DNA from: Amia ocellicauda
Lineage: Eukaryota; Chordata; Actinopteri; Amiiformes; Amiidae
Length of the DNA: 64,000 bases
Direction: 5' to 3'
Assembly: GCF_036373705.1 (NCBI RefSeq)
Contig: NW_027102664.1
Span: 372,001-436,000, forward strand
Shown here piece after piece: positions 40,555 to 50,447 of the stretch (position 1 is the first letter of the stretch; the number at the start of each line of letters is the position of its first letter). The notes beneath the pieces are model-generated. The model did no database searches. It was given only the letters and a program-made list of their open reading frames with translations, and was not told where the DNA came from. The translations under genes and the position numbers were made by a program.

Positions 40555-41862
40555 TTAATAATAATCATACAGAACGTTTCTTCTCTGATTCACCTCAATA
40601 ATGTTGTCAAACACAGCATACACGACCATATTTACAGTGCGTGGTAGAGGCTGCTTGAAACGCATCTCCAAACGCATATTGCCCGTCTTCATCAGTGAAA
40701 AATGTTGTCCACACTCTTCGTCAGGGGTCAGGTTGAAACCGTACAGGGTGTAACCGCTGCAGTATTCCCGGCGATCGATCAGCAGAGTTTGATCCTTGAG
40801 ATGGCGACCCGTAGCCAGTACTAGACTGTAATATTCACGAACCGCATTGCCGTTTTCAAAGTCAGGTTGAAAAGGTCTGGATGGAACCTGCACACCATCG
40901 ACGTACAACGCTATAAATTCCGCATTATAATCTTTAAAGTTAAAGGGGTTCTTGTTGTAAACCCCGGTAAATGCATCATTAACCACGAGGCCTATAATAA
41001 CCTGTTTTGGGAGCTGTCCTAGAAACAGATTTTCCTGGTTCATCACCCGTGTCCCTGCAGGGATACTGTGGACTTTCATATAGACTCTTTCGATCGGGTA
41101 CTCGGCGTTTGCCGTCATTAACGCCTGCGCGTGTCCTAGTTTAACCGCCGGGGAGACGGACACTTTTTTCACAAACAGCGAGGCCGATAATATGGTCAGT
41201 TTATATTTTTCAGTATCAGGGGTCATCAGACAAAAAGCACTTTTACTACGGATCATTTTAATTTTAATGTCTACCCCGTTGAGCATGAGTTTTTCTTGGA
41301 AAAATATGTCTGCATGGATATGCCCCATTAGCTCAAAGGTCCTCCCTTCTGTTGAAGAGGCCGTTCTTTTTTGCAAACCCTTATTGAGTCCCTCTGGATC
41401 CTTGTCGTCTATAGCTTCCAGGATGTCTTTGAAGAAAAGGCCGGGGCTGTACTGTTTGCTTAGGGTCTCCTCACTATAATTAAGTTTACACTCCATCATG
41501 GCTCTATAGGGGTAAGTATTGCTGCTTTGACTAATGAGCCGATCTCCCAGGGTCACATCCACCTGTGAAAACATGGTGGCCACCGGGTAATTGATGACCC
41601 CAGCGTTGGTCGTCTTCTCGATTGCATCGCCATCCTAATCAGTCACTTTTCAGTTCATTAAAATAAATGTGTTATTCAAATCAATATAATCCTCGCCATT
41701 GCCAGCTATAAAAAACTCCAGAGGGGCCGTGTCTGAAATTGCAGAAAGAGGGGGAATCTCTACATATATGATCTTATCTATACTCGTTTGAGTGTATGGA
41801 ACTGTAAACAGATCCAGTTCTGATTTGACGCATTCTTCCGATAGACTGTGGACAAAAGACAT
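40555..41862 (-). pseudogene. MCP: Major capsid protein, two stops (copy C)
   Basis: TAG at 41635-41637, identical to the copy B stop, and a second stop (TGT to TGA) at about 41650. Downstream 342 codons from ATMFSQVDVTLGD are open. Confidence 0.92.
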
Positions 41863-41864
41863 GT

Positions 41865-42352
41865 TTAAAAGATGTATCCTGAGGCTCTATTTTTCTTTCT
41901 TTGAGACTTTCTTTTTGCAGGTTTTTTCTTGTGCTGCTTCCTTCTCCGAGTGTTTCCACAATATGTTGGAGAATGAGAGATTCTTCGTTTTTTGTTAGCC
42001 ACAGATCATCGTCGCCCTGGTGGACACATGCTGTTTCTTCTTTTACCCCCCCTCCTCGCCATTACCATGAGACCCGAACCCTCCTGATGCTCATGGCTAG
42101 CTGCCCGGTACATAACATTGGTGAACACGTCACTAACAATATTTTTAGCCGCTGATTTCAAGTGGGGTCTGGCTATAGCAAAGCCTCTCTTAAGCAGGGG
42201 TACGGCCATTCTAAAGAGACCACGAAAGAGTCCTCCTAGACCGGCGCCATACATTGTGGGGGCTCCTACAAAACCGGGCAAGCCGTTCCATCTTGCATCT
42301 TGTAATAATCCACATAGGCGCTAGGATCTACATAACCCCTCGAGGTAGCCAT
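41865..42352 (-). pseudogene. Small basic pVI/pX-like virion protein (copy C)
   Basis: Shares the N-terminal frameshift with A and B, and has a stop (CGACGATGA) near 42006 that removes the basic tail. Confidence 0.7.
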
Positions 42353-42353
42353 T

Positions 42354-43083
42354 TTAATAATGTACACACTGTTTCAGGGGTCGAAAATGTAGTTTGACAT
42401 TAACTTTACCGAAGCGGAAGGGTACGTTGATATTCTGATCCGATTTTACTTCGATCGTGATGTTGTCAAAGTGGGTCTTTGAGACTGGTACGTAGTGTGG
42501 CTTGTCATAAGTAATTGTGACCATGTCATTGCTTTTACCTTTAATAAGTACATTTCTCAAAAGGGGGACATAACTATCCCCAACCCTCTGGTGGGTTATG
42601 ATATCCGTATACACATAAAGAGTGTTAAAGCCGCCACACCACTTCTGAGAACCTGCTCTCTGTGTCAGAATAGAACCCTAATATACGCCCCAGTTGGCCG
42701 CTGGTTTGAATGCTAATACCTGGTAACACCTTGTACACTCTGTTTTTAATAGGGTTGTAATATAGCTTGATGTTGGGGGTGCCTTCTGAGAACTGTTTAT
42801 GCATCTCATCTAATATTTTATCCACATTGTCATAATAACCTCCTTGTATCGTGAATGTCCATTGACTCTTTTTAACATCATCAAAAATGGCGAAGGTGGC
42901 ATCCTTATCTTGTAAAACAGCCCAAGTGTAAGGATACTGTATTTCCGCCAACCCCACTTCCCACAACCCCCTTAGATCTATAGATTTTCCAAATTGTACC
43001 GTGTAACTGGATATTTCATTTTTAGGGTATATATCGAGAGAGGCGTTACTGGGTAGAGTCACGTAGAAGCCTCCTGATTCCAT
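42354..43083 (-). pseudogene. Penton-like minor capsid protein, frameshifted (copy C)
   Basis: ATG 43083 (MESGGFYV) is kept. A six-base loss removes two codons (VYKVLPGIS) near 42725, and the shared frameshift lies near 42635. Confidence 0.88.
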
Positions 43084-43129
43084 CTTGAGTATCGAAAGTA
43101 ATGCCCCCAACACACCCGCGGGCATGTTG

Positions 43130-44221
43130 TTATAAGGATTGAATATCGCAAACCTGTTGTTCCGGGACCCAACTATTGAACTTTTCAGGCCATCCAAGCC
43201 ATTTCACCAACACATATTTTTTCCGGTTCTGGGTTTTTTCAGCTAAAATCTTTTCAACTCTGTATACACTGTCTTTACCCACAATAATTTTTTGTAACTC
43301 GGCTTCGTAAAACGTTCCTTCTATATCCTCCCCGTCATAGTCTTTTAACCGGTACACGGGGGGGTCTCTAGCCAACTGTTCGGTAACTGTAAAATATTCG
43401 TCAGAAAATGTTTGTTCATAACCTTTGGCAAAAGTACTCCTTAGCTTTGAAACGCGAACCACATCACCGATGTTGAACTTATAAGTAGTTTTTCCCTTCT
43501 TAATAAATGGTCCGTATAATTTTGTATAGACCTGAAAAGAATTACTTTGATCAACATCTATAGACTTCATTTTAATACTGGTGTGATACCCTTGGTTGTA
43601 AGCATCAATAAAATCCTGAACTTTATCAAAATACTTGAACGTGTTGACCGCTGTAAAATATCTCCACATTTTGGTCTTTATGGTGCGGTTAAACCTCTCC
43701 ACTACCGATGCTTTAAGCTCATTTCCGGTGGTGAAATGATGTATTTTGTGTCTCTTCAGTAGATTCTGAAATTCTCTGTTGAGAAACTCTTTTCCTTAAT
43801 CAGTCTGCAGTTTTTTAGGACATCGACCCTGGGACAATATATCCTCAAAGGCCCTTGTCACCGCCCAACCTGTTTTATTATGTAGAATTCGAGCCCAGGC
43901 ATATTTTGATTACACATCGATACACATCAACATCAATTTGTGACCATTGTTATGTTTTGATAAATTTGACATATCGACTAGATCCATTTGCCATTGTGAG
44001 TCTATGTCAGTTGCATATACGCGGTTTCTTTTAAACTTAATCCTGAGAGGTTTATGAAAGGTATAGGCGTCTTGTTCCCGTAACCATTCTGAAACAACCA
44101 CAACATTAACCTTCACTCCGGCCTCAGCGAGTCCTCTTTGAAAACCCTTCTTACCCGCCAAACCCCCAATCTTGGCTGGGTTGTAGTATAGTTCCTGCAT
44201 TTGGGGAGCTTGCCGAGTCAT
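43130..44221 (-). pseudogene. INT: DDE integrase with chromodomain, two stops (copy C)
   Basis: TAA at 43796-43798, directly after the second catalytic aspartate, and TAA at 43910-43912. The chromodomain-bearing C-terminus is open. Confidence 0.93.
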
Positions 44222-44260
44222 TCTGTCAAATAACCACACAGACCCACACTATGCGCAAAG

Positions 44261-44282
44261 TTTTTATACAAGGTTTTTTATT
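44261..44282 (-). promoter_or_regulatory. TATA box for integrase/virion unit and adjacent poly(A) signal (copy C)
   Basis: TGTATAAAAA at 44261-44270 and AATAAA at 44277-44282 on the minus strand. Confidence 0.6.
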
Positions 44283-44393
44283 CAACTTCAGGAGAGCAGA
44301 TACCCCTTTTTAGACATTTGAGAAAAGTATAACATACACAACAATTTTTTCTACGGTCCAGACAAAAAGAAATCAGATGATTGGTTACTTGAT

Positions 44394-44786
44394 CTATATC
44401 AACAAATATACCTGTTTCTTTATCTTGTAGGCACACACCTCAGTTACATATGTAAATAAAACAACAATATGACCTATTTTAAAAGTAAACAGAGGTGTAT
44501 TAAACATGCTCAGTAAAAGGTCATACAGATGTTGATGAAATGGCCTAATATCATTCTTGGCCCCCTTGAGCGCTTCATCCCAGTGTTCGTACCCCCCGGT
44601 CTTTGTTACAGCAGCCATTAACTTTTCCAGGTTTGAAAGTTGATCCTCATCGATGGTTAAATCTGTAGAGAAAAGGCTCGCGTTGGCTACTTTTCTGTCA
44701 AGCACATGGTGTAATAGCGCTCTCAGGTTAGCTGCAGAGTGTTGATGACAGAACCAGTTGCAGAAGCAGTCCAGAACATTCCCCAT
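44394..44786 (-). CDS. Bcl-2-like small helical protein (copy C)
   Basis: Open, 130 aa, same as copy A. The start is the ATG of MGNVLDCF at 44786. Confidence 0.5.
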   Translation of the reverse strand: MGNVLDCFCNWFCHQHSAANLRALLHHVLDRKVANASLFSTDLTIDEDQLSNLEKLMAAVTKTGGYEHWDEALKGAKNDIRPFHQHLYDLLLSMFNTPLFTFKIGHIVVLFTYVTEVCAYKIKKQVYLLI

Positions 44787-44798
44787 GTTCAAAGTCCC

Positions 44799-45647
44799 TT
44801 AGTTCAGGTCAGAGTCTGAATCAGTGGCGTAGATGTCGAATTCTTCGTCGCTGCCCCCAGCTTTAACTTCTTTACGGAAGAAATAAGCTTTTAGCTTGCC
44901 AGCGGTTTTTCTACTCGGCTCATCCAGGTCATTGAGCAGCTGCCCAAGTTTCTCTATTATAAACGGCTCCTTTTTCAGCTCCAGCAAAATCTCATCTATG
45001 ATTTTCTGGACTTGTCCCGCAGTGACATGTATGTGGGAGTAAGACAGCGCCTTGATTAGTGCCGGTTTCAGCCACGGTTTGTTGAGTCTTCTGTAAAACA
45101 CGTTGAAATAGAACAGGAAATAGTAACGGTCTGGTTCAAACAAACAACTGTGTCTCAACTGACTGGGGTGATTCACTTCACACCCCCGACAGACTTCTTT
45201 CAGAGCTCGGTCGATGAGAGCACTCAGAATATACACCAGGGTGCTTTTAACCACTCTGCTTACTTGGTCACATACCCCGGGCATAAATCCTGCATCTTCA
45301 TCATGCCTCCGGGACAGTCCGATGCTCATTGGGTCGCCTGGTGGTTTGTGGGGTGTTTCTACATCCATTGGACTGACCCCCTCCTGAGACGCACAGACGG
45401 TAGACAGTTCGGCAAAATCAAGGCCCTCCATGAGCTCCAGAGGCTGGGGATCCCCGAGACTCATTTGGACATCCATCGCACCGCATGTTGTTTCATCCTG
45501 AGGGACCGGGGTCTGAGGTCTTGGAGAGTAACCGCAGTCAGAGGGTTCCGGAGTGTATACAAAATCTGGGGAATAGAACCAGGGGTGATCCCGGGTTTGA
45601 AGAGGCCTGTAGAGCCTGTCGACGTCCGCAGCTTTCGGGTAAGACAT
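44799..45647 (-). CDS. Cys/His-motif protein, function unknown (copy C)
   Basis: Open, about 282 aa, with the CRGCEVNHPSQLRHSCL pattern and acidic tail. Substitutions relative to A are concentrated in the proline-rich N-terminal half. Confidence 0.65.
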   Translation of the reverse strand: MSYPKAADVDRLYRPLQTRDHPWFYSPDFVYTPEPSDCGYSPRPQTPVPQDETTCGAMDVQMSLGDPQPLELMEGLDFAELSTVCASQEGVSPMDVETPHKPPGDPMSIGLSRRHDEDAGFMPGVCDQVSRVVKSTLVYILSALIDRALKEVCRGCEVNHPSQLRHSCLFEPDRYYFLFYFNVFYRRLNKPWLKPALIKALSYSHIHVTAGQVQKIIDEILLELKKEPFIIEKLGQLLNDLDEPSRKTAGKLKAYFFRKEVKAGGSDEEFDIYATDSDSDLN

Positions 45648-45682
45648 TCTCTTTAATTTTAAACCATGAATGAATTGTTGTG

Positions 45683-45711
45683 CCTTTTATCCTATCTCTT
45701 CACTACGTCAC
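45683..45711 (-). promoter_or_regulatory. TATA box and CRE of the Cys/His-protein gene (copy C)
   Basis: GGATAAAAGG at 45683-45692 and GTGACGTA at 45704-45711 on minus. Confidence 0.6.
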
Positions 45712-45725
45712 GACACACCGCCCTC

Positions 45726-46436
45726 TTAGAAGAGAGTAGCCCCTGAGCCGTCAGACCCCCCTTCAAAACCCCACACGTCGTCTGTTTTATCATCGTCGTC
45801 GTCATTCAAGGGGGATATATAATCCATAATCCAGCATATTCTCCTTCTAACCAAATCCAGTTGCGAACATTTGGTCAAGATGTCAAAACCATCATTTATA
45901 CAGTTTATGACCTCTTTCAAGAACGGCCAGTCCACGGCGTCAAACATAATTTCAGTAACCTGTTTTTCTGGATCCTCCACACCCCTTTCAATAGGGTTTG
46001 TAATCAGGGTACTGCTAAACAAAATCTTACGATCTGTAGTTAGAGATAGACTCTTCACCACTCTACCGTAGTTCTGCAAGCTTTCCCATTCACACCTTTC
46101 AAAACCCTGAGTCGGAGACTCCATTTCGCATTCTCTTGGACCCTCTTGCAAGCCTTCTAGAGTCTTATCCACAAGCCCCAGATATTTCCAGGCCATCACC
46201 TTCAACCAGTCCTCATAAGAGTATTCAATTACCGTCTCAAAAGGTTCCAACGTACCCTCCTTCTCTCCCAAAGCAAAAAGCTCCACTCCAACATAGCCGG
46301 GATCCCTTTTAAAGCGGTAACCCTGTCGAGCCCCCCAGAACAACACCCAGGAGCGTTCAATCTTCAAATTGGTGAGTACAGGAACCCTTGCCCGGGATTG
46401 TTTCTTGCGGGGTTTCATGTTGATGTCGCTGGACAT
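45726..46436 (-). CDS. 236-aa protein, possibly PC4-like, first minus-strand gene (copy C)
   Basis: Open, 236 aa. The basic start (MKPRKKQSRAR) is followed by 'RSWVLFWGARQGYRFKRDP' and 'TVIEYSYEDWLKVMA', which loosely recalls the single-strand-DNA-binding fold of transcription coactivator PC4 (beta strands then a W-containing helix). The C-terminus is acidic (NDDDDDKTDD). Being nearest the TIR with its own TATA-like box, it would be the first gene transcribed from the right end, the usual place for an early regulator. The family assignment is weak. Confidence 0.65.
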   Translation of the reverse strand: MSSDINMKPRKKQSRARVPVLTNLKIERSWVLFWGARQGYRFKRDPGYVGVELFALGEKEGTLEPFETVIEYSYEDWLKVMAWKYLGLVDKTLEGLQEGPRECEMESPTQGFERCEWESLQNYGRVVKSLSLTTDRKILFSSTLITNPIERGVEDPEKQVTEIMFDAVDWPFLKEVINCINDGFDILTKCSQLDLVRRRICWIMDYISPLNDDDDDKTDDVWGFEGGSDGSGATLF

Positions 46437-46502
46437 GTTGAAGAAGCGGGATGTTTCAGAAGCTGAGAATTAAAGAGGTATTGCCTAAAAGAAGCGCGGG
46501 TT

Positions 46503-46510
46503 CTTAAATA
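46503..46510 (-). promoter_or_regulatory. TATA-like box of the 236-aa gene (copy C)
   Basis: TATTTAAG on minus, about 67 bp before ATG 46436. Confidence 0.5.
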
Positions 46511-46554
46511 GAGAGGAGAGTTTCGGGGCGTTGCCTTCAGAGGGGTGGGGGTAT

Positions 46555-46739
46555 TTATGGGTGGCCTTGTTGTTCAGGGTTTTATGGGTGTACACTTTCT
46601 GACGGATATGACGTAGGAATAATTAAGGAAATAACTCTACCTAAAATCACGCCCCCCAATTATGACTTAGGAATATTAATAAGCTTAGGGCATACGTCAT
46701 AACAAAATAGGCCGCGCCCAAAAAACCCTACTATCTACT
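46555..46739 (+). repeat. Right TIR (copy C), 185 bp
   Basis: Pairs with 30301-30485. One CRE-like site is changed here (ATGACTTAGG for ATGACGTAGG). Confidence 0.97.
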
Positions 46740-46745
46740 CTTATG
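46740..46745 (+). repeat. Target-site duplication CTTATG (right of copy C)
   Basis: Partner of 30295-30300. Confidence 0.95.
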
Positions 46746-47055
46746 TAGTTGAAGGCGCAGTATAGCTCTGATAGTCTGGTGGTGACGGAAGACCACCAGC
46801 CGTTTGAACAAGCCATTCAGCATCACCTTGTTGGGTTAAGTGCAGGCACTGTCAGAGCGCAGGGCGTCCTGCCTTTGAAAGAGTTTCCGAAATGTCCTGA
46901 TGTGCCCTTTTGCAATGCCAAACAGGTCAGTGAAAATGGCATCCTTTCGCGTCACTTCAGACGCCATCTCATAGCCAAGCCGACCTGAAACGCCTGAGCA
47001 CGTTTTACCAGCAGGCTTCAACGGTAACCGTTCGAAGCAAGAGGCAGCGGTGTCA

Positions 47056-47127
47056 GTTTCCGTAGTGTAACGGTTATCACGTTTGCCTAACGCGCGAAAG
47101 GTCCCTGGTTCGAAACCGGGCGGAAAC
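47056..47127 (+). tRNA. tRNA-Val (AAC)
   Basis: All stems can form, with G-U pairs in the anticodon stem (TTTGC/GCGAA) and T stem (CCTGG/CCGGG). One A box base is changed (GTAACGG for GTAGCGG), so activity is less certain than for 13772. Confidence 0.8.
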
Positions 47128-47292
47128 AGCCTGCTGTGGGCCGGTCCTTTTCATCCTGCTTGCCCTCGTGGTTCCCCGGAGGCGGTGGGTGGTTTTTCTT
47201 CGTTGGAGTGCCCGAAATCGGTGCACTCACAGCGTCCGTCCGTCGACAGGTTGAAATTGTAAGTGCTGGTGTAGGCACTTTTAATTAAAATC

Positions 47293-47375
47293 TGATGATG
47301 ATGATGATGATGTTGTTGTTCTTGTTCTTTTGTTGCTGTTGTTTTTGTTGTTGTTCTTGTTGTTCTTGTTGTCGT
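47293..47375 (+). repeat. Triplet microsatellite
   Basis: GAT run, then mixed GTT/CTT/GCT units. Confidence 0.85.
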
Positions 47376-47729
47376 CGTGGTCGCCGTCATTATTATTGTT
47401 AAAGTAAAGCAGTAGTTAGATTTGTTGCTACCGTAAGGTGTAGAAGGCACAATAGCTCTGTGATTGTCTGATGGTGGCAAAAGACGAGCAGCAGCTGTTT
47501 GAACAAGCCATTGAGCATCACCTTGTTGGGGTAAGTGTAAGTCTTGTCATAGCTCAGGGCGTTCTTCCTTTGAAAGAGTTTCCAAAGTGTCCTGATGTGC
47601 CCTTGAGCAATGCAAAATAGGTCAGTGAAAATAGAAACCTTTATCTCACAGGCTGGCCCACAGGAAATGCCTGTGCGCGTTTTACCAGCCTACTTCAATG
47701 GGAGCCATTCGAAACGCCAGGATGGGTTG

Positions 47730-47801
47730 GTTTCCGTAGTGTAGTGGCTATCACATTCGCCTCACACGCGAATGGTCCCCGGTTCGAAACCGGGCGGAAA
47801 C
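47730..47801 (+). tRNA. tRNA-Val (CAC)
   Basis: Intact acceptor (GTTTCCG/CGGAAAC), anticodon CTCACAC, T arm CCCGG-TTCGAAA-CCGGG. One variable-region change (GAATGGTC for GAAAGGTC). Discriminator A follows. Confidence 0.9.
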
Positions 47802-48027
47802 AACCCGCGGTGCACGCGTGCCAGTACCGTGTTACCCGTCCTCATCTCCCTGCCCCAAGGCCGGTCGTCGTTTTCTCTTCCTCGGAGTGGCAAGAAATCC
47901 TGACCTTGAGAAGAAATGATCGCAAAAGGGTAGCTTTGCGAGGCGCTGGAACTGACACTTTTAAAATCGATACATGTTGTTGCTGTTACTATACGACCGT
48001 AGCAGGATCGGCGACATTGCTGTTACT

Positions 48028-48033
48028 CTTATG
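48028..48033 (+). other. Unoccupied target site CTTATG
   Basis: Context TGTTACT-CTTATG-TAGTTGAAGG is the exact join of the element flanks with a single hexamer. Confidence 0.92.
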
Positions 48034-48266
48034 TAGTTGAAGGCGCAGTATAGCTCTGATAGTCTGGTGGTGACGGAAGACCACCAGCCGTTTGAACAAG
48101 CCATTCAGCATCACCTTGTTGGGCTAAGTGCAGGCACTGTCAGAGCGCAGGGCGTCCTGCCTTTGAAAGAGTTTCCGAAGTGTCCCGAAATCGGTGCACT
48201 CAGAGCGTCCGTCCGTCGACAGGTTGAAATTGTTAACACTGGTGTAGCCACTTTTAATTAAAATCT

Positions 48267-48334
48267 GATGATGATGTTGTTGTTCTTGTTCTTGTTGTTG
48301 TTGTTGTTCTTGTTTTTCTTGTTGTTCTTGTTGT
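48267..48334 (+). repeat. Triplet microsatellite
   Basis: Short GAT run, then GTT/CTT units. Confidence 0.85.
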
Positions 48335-48691
48335 CGTCGTGGTCGCCGTCATTATTATTGTTAAAGTAAAGCAGTAGTTAGATTTGTAGCTACCGTAAGG
48401 TGTAGAAGGCACAATAGCTCTGTGATTGTCTGATGGTGGCACAAGACGAGCAGCAGCTGTTTGAACAAGCCATTGAGCATCACCTTGTTGGGGTAAGTGT
48501 TAGTCTTGTCATAGCTCAGGGCGTTCTTCCTTTGAAAGAGTTTCCAAAGTGTCCTGATGTGCCCTTGAGCAATGCAAAATAGGTCAGTGAAAATAGAAAC
48601 CTTTATCTCACAGGCTGGCCCACGGGAAACGCCTGTGTGTGTTTTACCAGCCGGCTTCGATGGGAGCCATTCGAAACACCAGGACGGGGCG

Positions 48692-48763
48692 GTTTCCGTA
48701 GTGTAGTGGCTATCACGTTCGCCTCACACGTGAAAGGTCCCCGGTTCGAAACCGGGTGGAAAC
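48692..48763 (+). tRNA. tRNA-Val (CAC)
   Basis: Complete fold; G-U pairs in the anticodon stem (TTCGC/GTGAA) and acceptor stem (TGGAAAC). B box GGTTCGAAACC intact. Confidence 0.87.
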
Positions 48764-48989
48764 AACCCGCGGTGCACATGTGCCAGTGCCGTGTTACCCG
48801 TCCCCATCTCTCTGCCCCAAGGCTGGCTGTAGTTTTCTCTTCCTCGGAGTGGCAAGAAATCCTGACCTTGAGAACAAACGATCGCAGAAGGGTAGCTTTG
48901 CGAGGCGCTGGAACTGACACTTTTAAAATCGATACATGTTGTTGCTGTTACAATACGACCGTAGCAGGATCGGCGACATTGCTGTTACT

Positions 48990-48995
48990 CTTATG
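48990..48995 (+). repeat. Target-site duplication CTTATG (left of copy D)
   Basis: Partner of 60431-60436. Confidence 0.95.
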
Positions 48996-49180
48996 AGTAG
49001 ATGGTAGGGTTTTATGGGCGCGGCCTATTTTGTTATGACGTATGCCCTAAGCTTATTAATATTCCTACGTCATAATTGGGGGGCGTGATTTTAGGTAGAG
49101 TTATTTCCTTAATTATTCCTACGTCATATCCGTCAGAAAGTGTACACCCATAAAACCCTGAACAACAAGGCCGCCCATAA
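48996..49180 (+). repeat. Left TIR (copy D), 185 bp
   Basis: As copy C, with ATGGTAGGGTTTTATGG near the tip in place of ATAGTAGGGTTTTTTGG. Confidence 0.96.
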
Positions 49181-50374
49181 CCTGTTGTTCTTGTTGTTCT
49201 TGTTGGTCAACTGTAGAGTGTGAATGGGTCGGCTCTTCCTGTAGTGTTTGGGGGTCTTTTTTAAATATACATGTAATGGTTTAGTAAATCTAAACCGTTA
49301 TAAGATCAACAAGTTCTGTTGTCTGTAATGGTCCCAGGTCTTAACAATGCCAGTTTTGAATAGTGCGTTTATCATATTCACACTGTCTCTGTCTGTCTCT
49401 CTCTCTCTCTCGCCCAATCATTTTATAAGATCAACAAGTTCTGTTGTCTGTTATGATCCCAGGTCCTAACAATGCCTGTTTTGCATAGGGTACTTATGTT
49501 ATCCACACTGTATCTGGCTCTGTCTCTCCCCTCAAATTTAATTAAAAATAAAATAAAAAAGAGGGTGTGTGTGTGGGTGTTTGTGTGTATAGGTTAATTG
49601 TTTTTGTAAAAAAAAAAAAAAAAAAAAGCTGTGGTTATATTTTATCTCTCACATAATGTGTTCAGTCGTTTTACTTAAATACATTCTAGGGTCTTAAAGC
49701 TCATAAGAGTTAGACTTAAGATAAGGATATGCTTTTAAGGTATTTTAGCAGTCTCAATCCCTGATGATAAGGAATCGTTTAAAAAATAAAAACAACTGAT
49801 CACTCAATGCTAAATAGATCACAACACTCAAGGCTAAATCACTCACACCATGGGGGGCGGGGGTGGGCTCAGACAACAGTAGGTATGGCGTGTGGTATCA
49901 AAACATTCAGAATACTTTTAACCTATATAATTTATAAGCTTTGTAAAATAAACCCAAATATCTCTTTTGCGGGGATAAACGCTGTTCTGAGTAGTTTGTG
50001 ACTTGTTTAATACCAAACAAAGCATCGCTATTAAAAAAAAAAAAAAAAATCACTGTAAAAGCGCTAGTTATTTTAGATCTTTATAGTTATTTTCTTGGCT
50101 CAGGTTGTTTTTTAGCGCTTATAAAGGCCTGAAATATTCTTAGTGGTTTGTTGACTATAGGTCTTGATGCTTAAAAATGTTTTTTTGAGAGACCTAAAGG
50201 TTCTAATAAAAGTTTAGAGTAGAGAGGAAGAGATCGTCTCCATCTTGGTTTCTATTTGAAATTTGATGCAGTGTCATTTTATTGGTTGGTTTTGATATGT
50301 TAATTGGTAACAGGGCGGCACAAAGGCCAGACCAGAACAATGCCTTACAAGCAGATCCGGCATGTGGCCATCAG
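49181..50374 (+). other. Left non-coding arm (copy D)
   Basis: Same content as copy C: TTG/TTC tract, diverged direct repeats, a shorter (TC)n, poly(A) runs. No gene is supported. Confidence 0.6.
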
Positions 50375-50380
50375 TATAAG
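50375..50380 (+). promoter_or_regulatory. TATA-like box of the seven-exon gene (copy D)
   Basis: TATAAG, 73 bp before ATG 50448. Confidence 0.5.
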
Positions 50381-50447
50381 TATGAAGGTCTGGTCTTCAG
50401 CTCGACAGACTCATACTGACCTTTCGATTTAAGACTAAAGATCAACA

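Larger units (their letters stand above)
30301..46739 (+). mobile_element. Polinton/adintovirus-like element, copy C (both ends present)
   Basis: 16,439 bp between perfect AG...CT termini with 185-bp TIRs and 6-bp CTTATG duplications. All genes are represented. Protease, the 111-aa, 247-aa, Bcl-2-like, Cys/His and 236-aa genes are open. The seven-exon gene, polB, ATPase, MCP, pVI/pX, penton and integrase are broken. Use this copy as the structural reference. Confidence 0.97.
46740..48995 (+). other. Host spacer: tandem tRNA-Val repeat units
   Basis: Alternating AAC and CAC units with tRNAs at 47056, 47730 and 48692, triplet tracts, a tRNA-less unit from 48028, and an unoccupied target site at 48028-48033. 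Ends with CTTATG 48990-48995. No protein gene. Confidence 0.85.
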
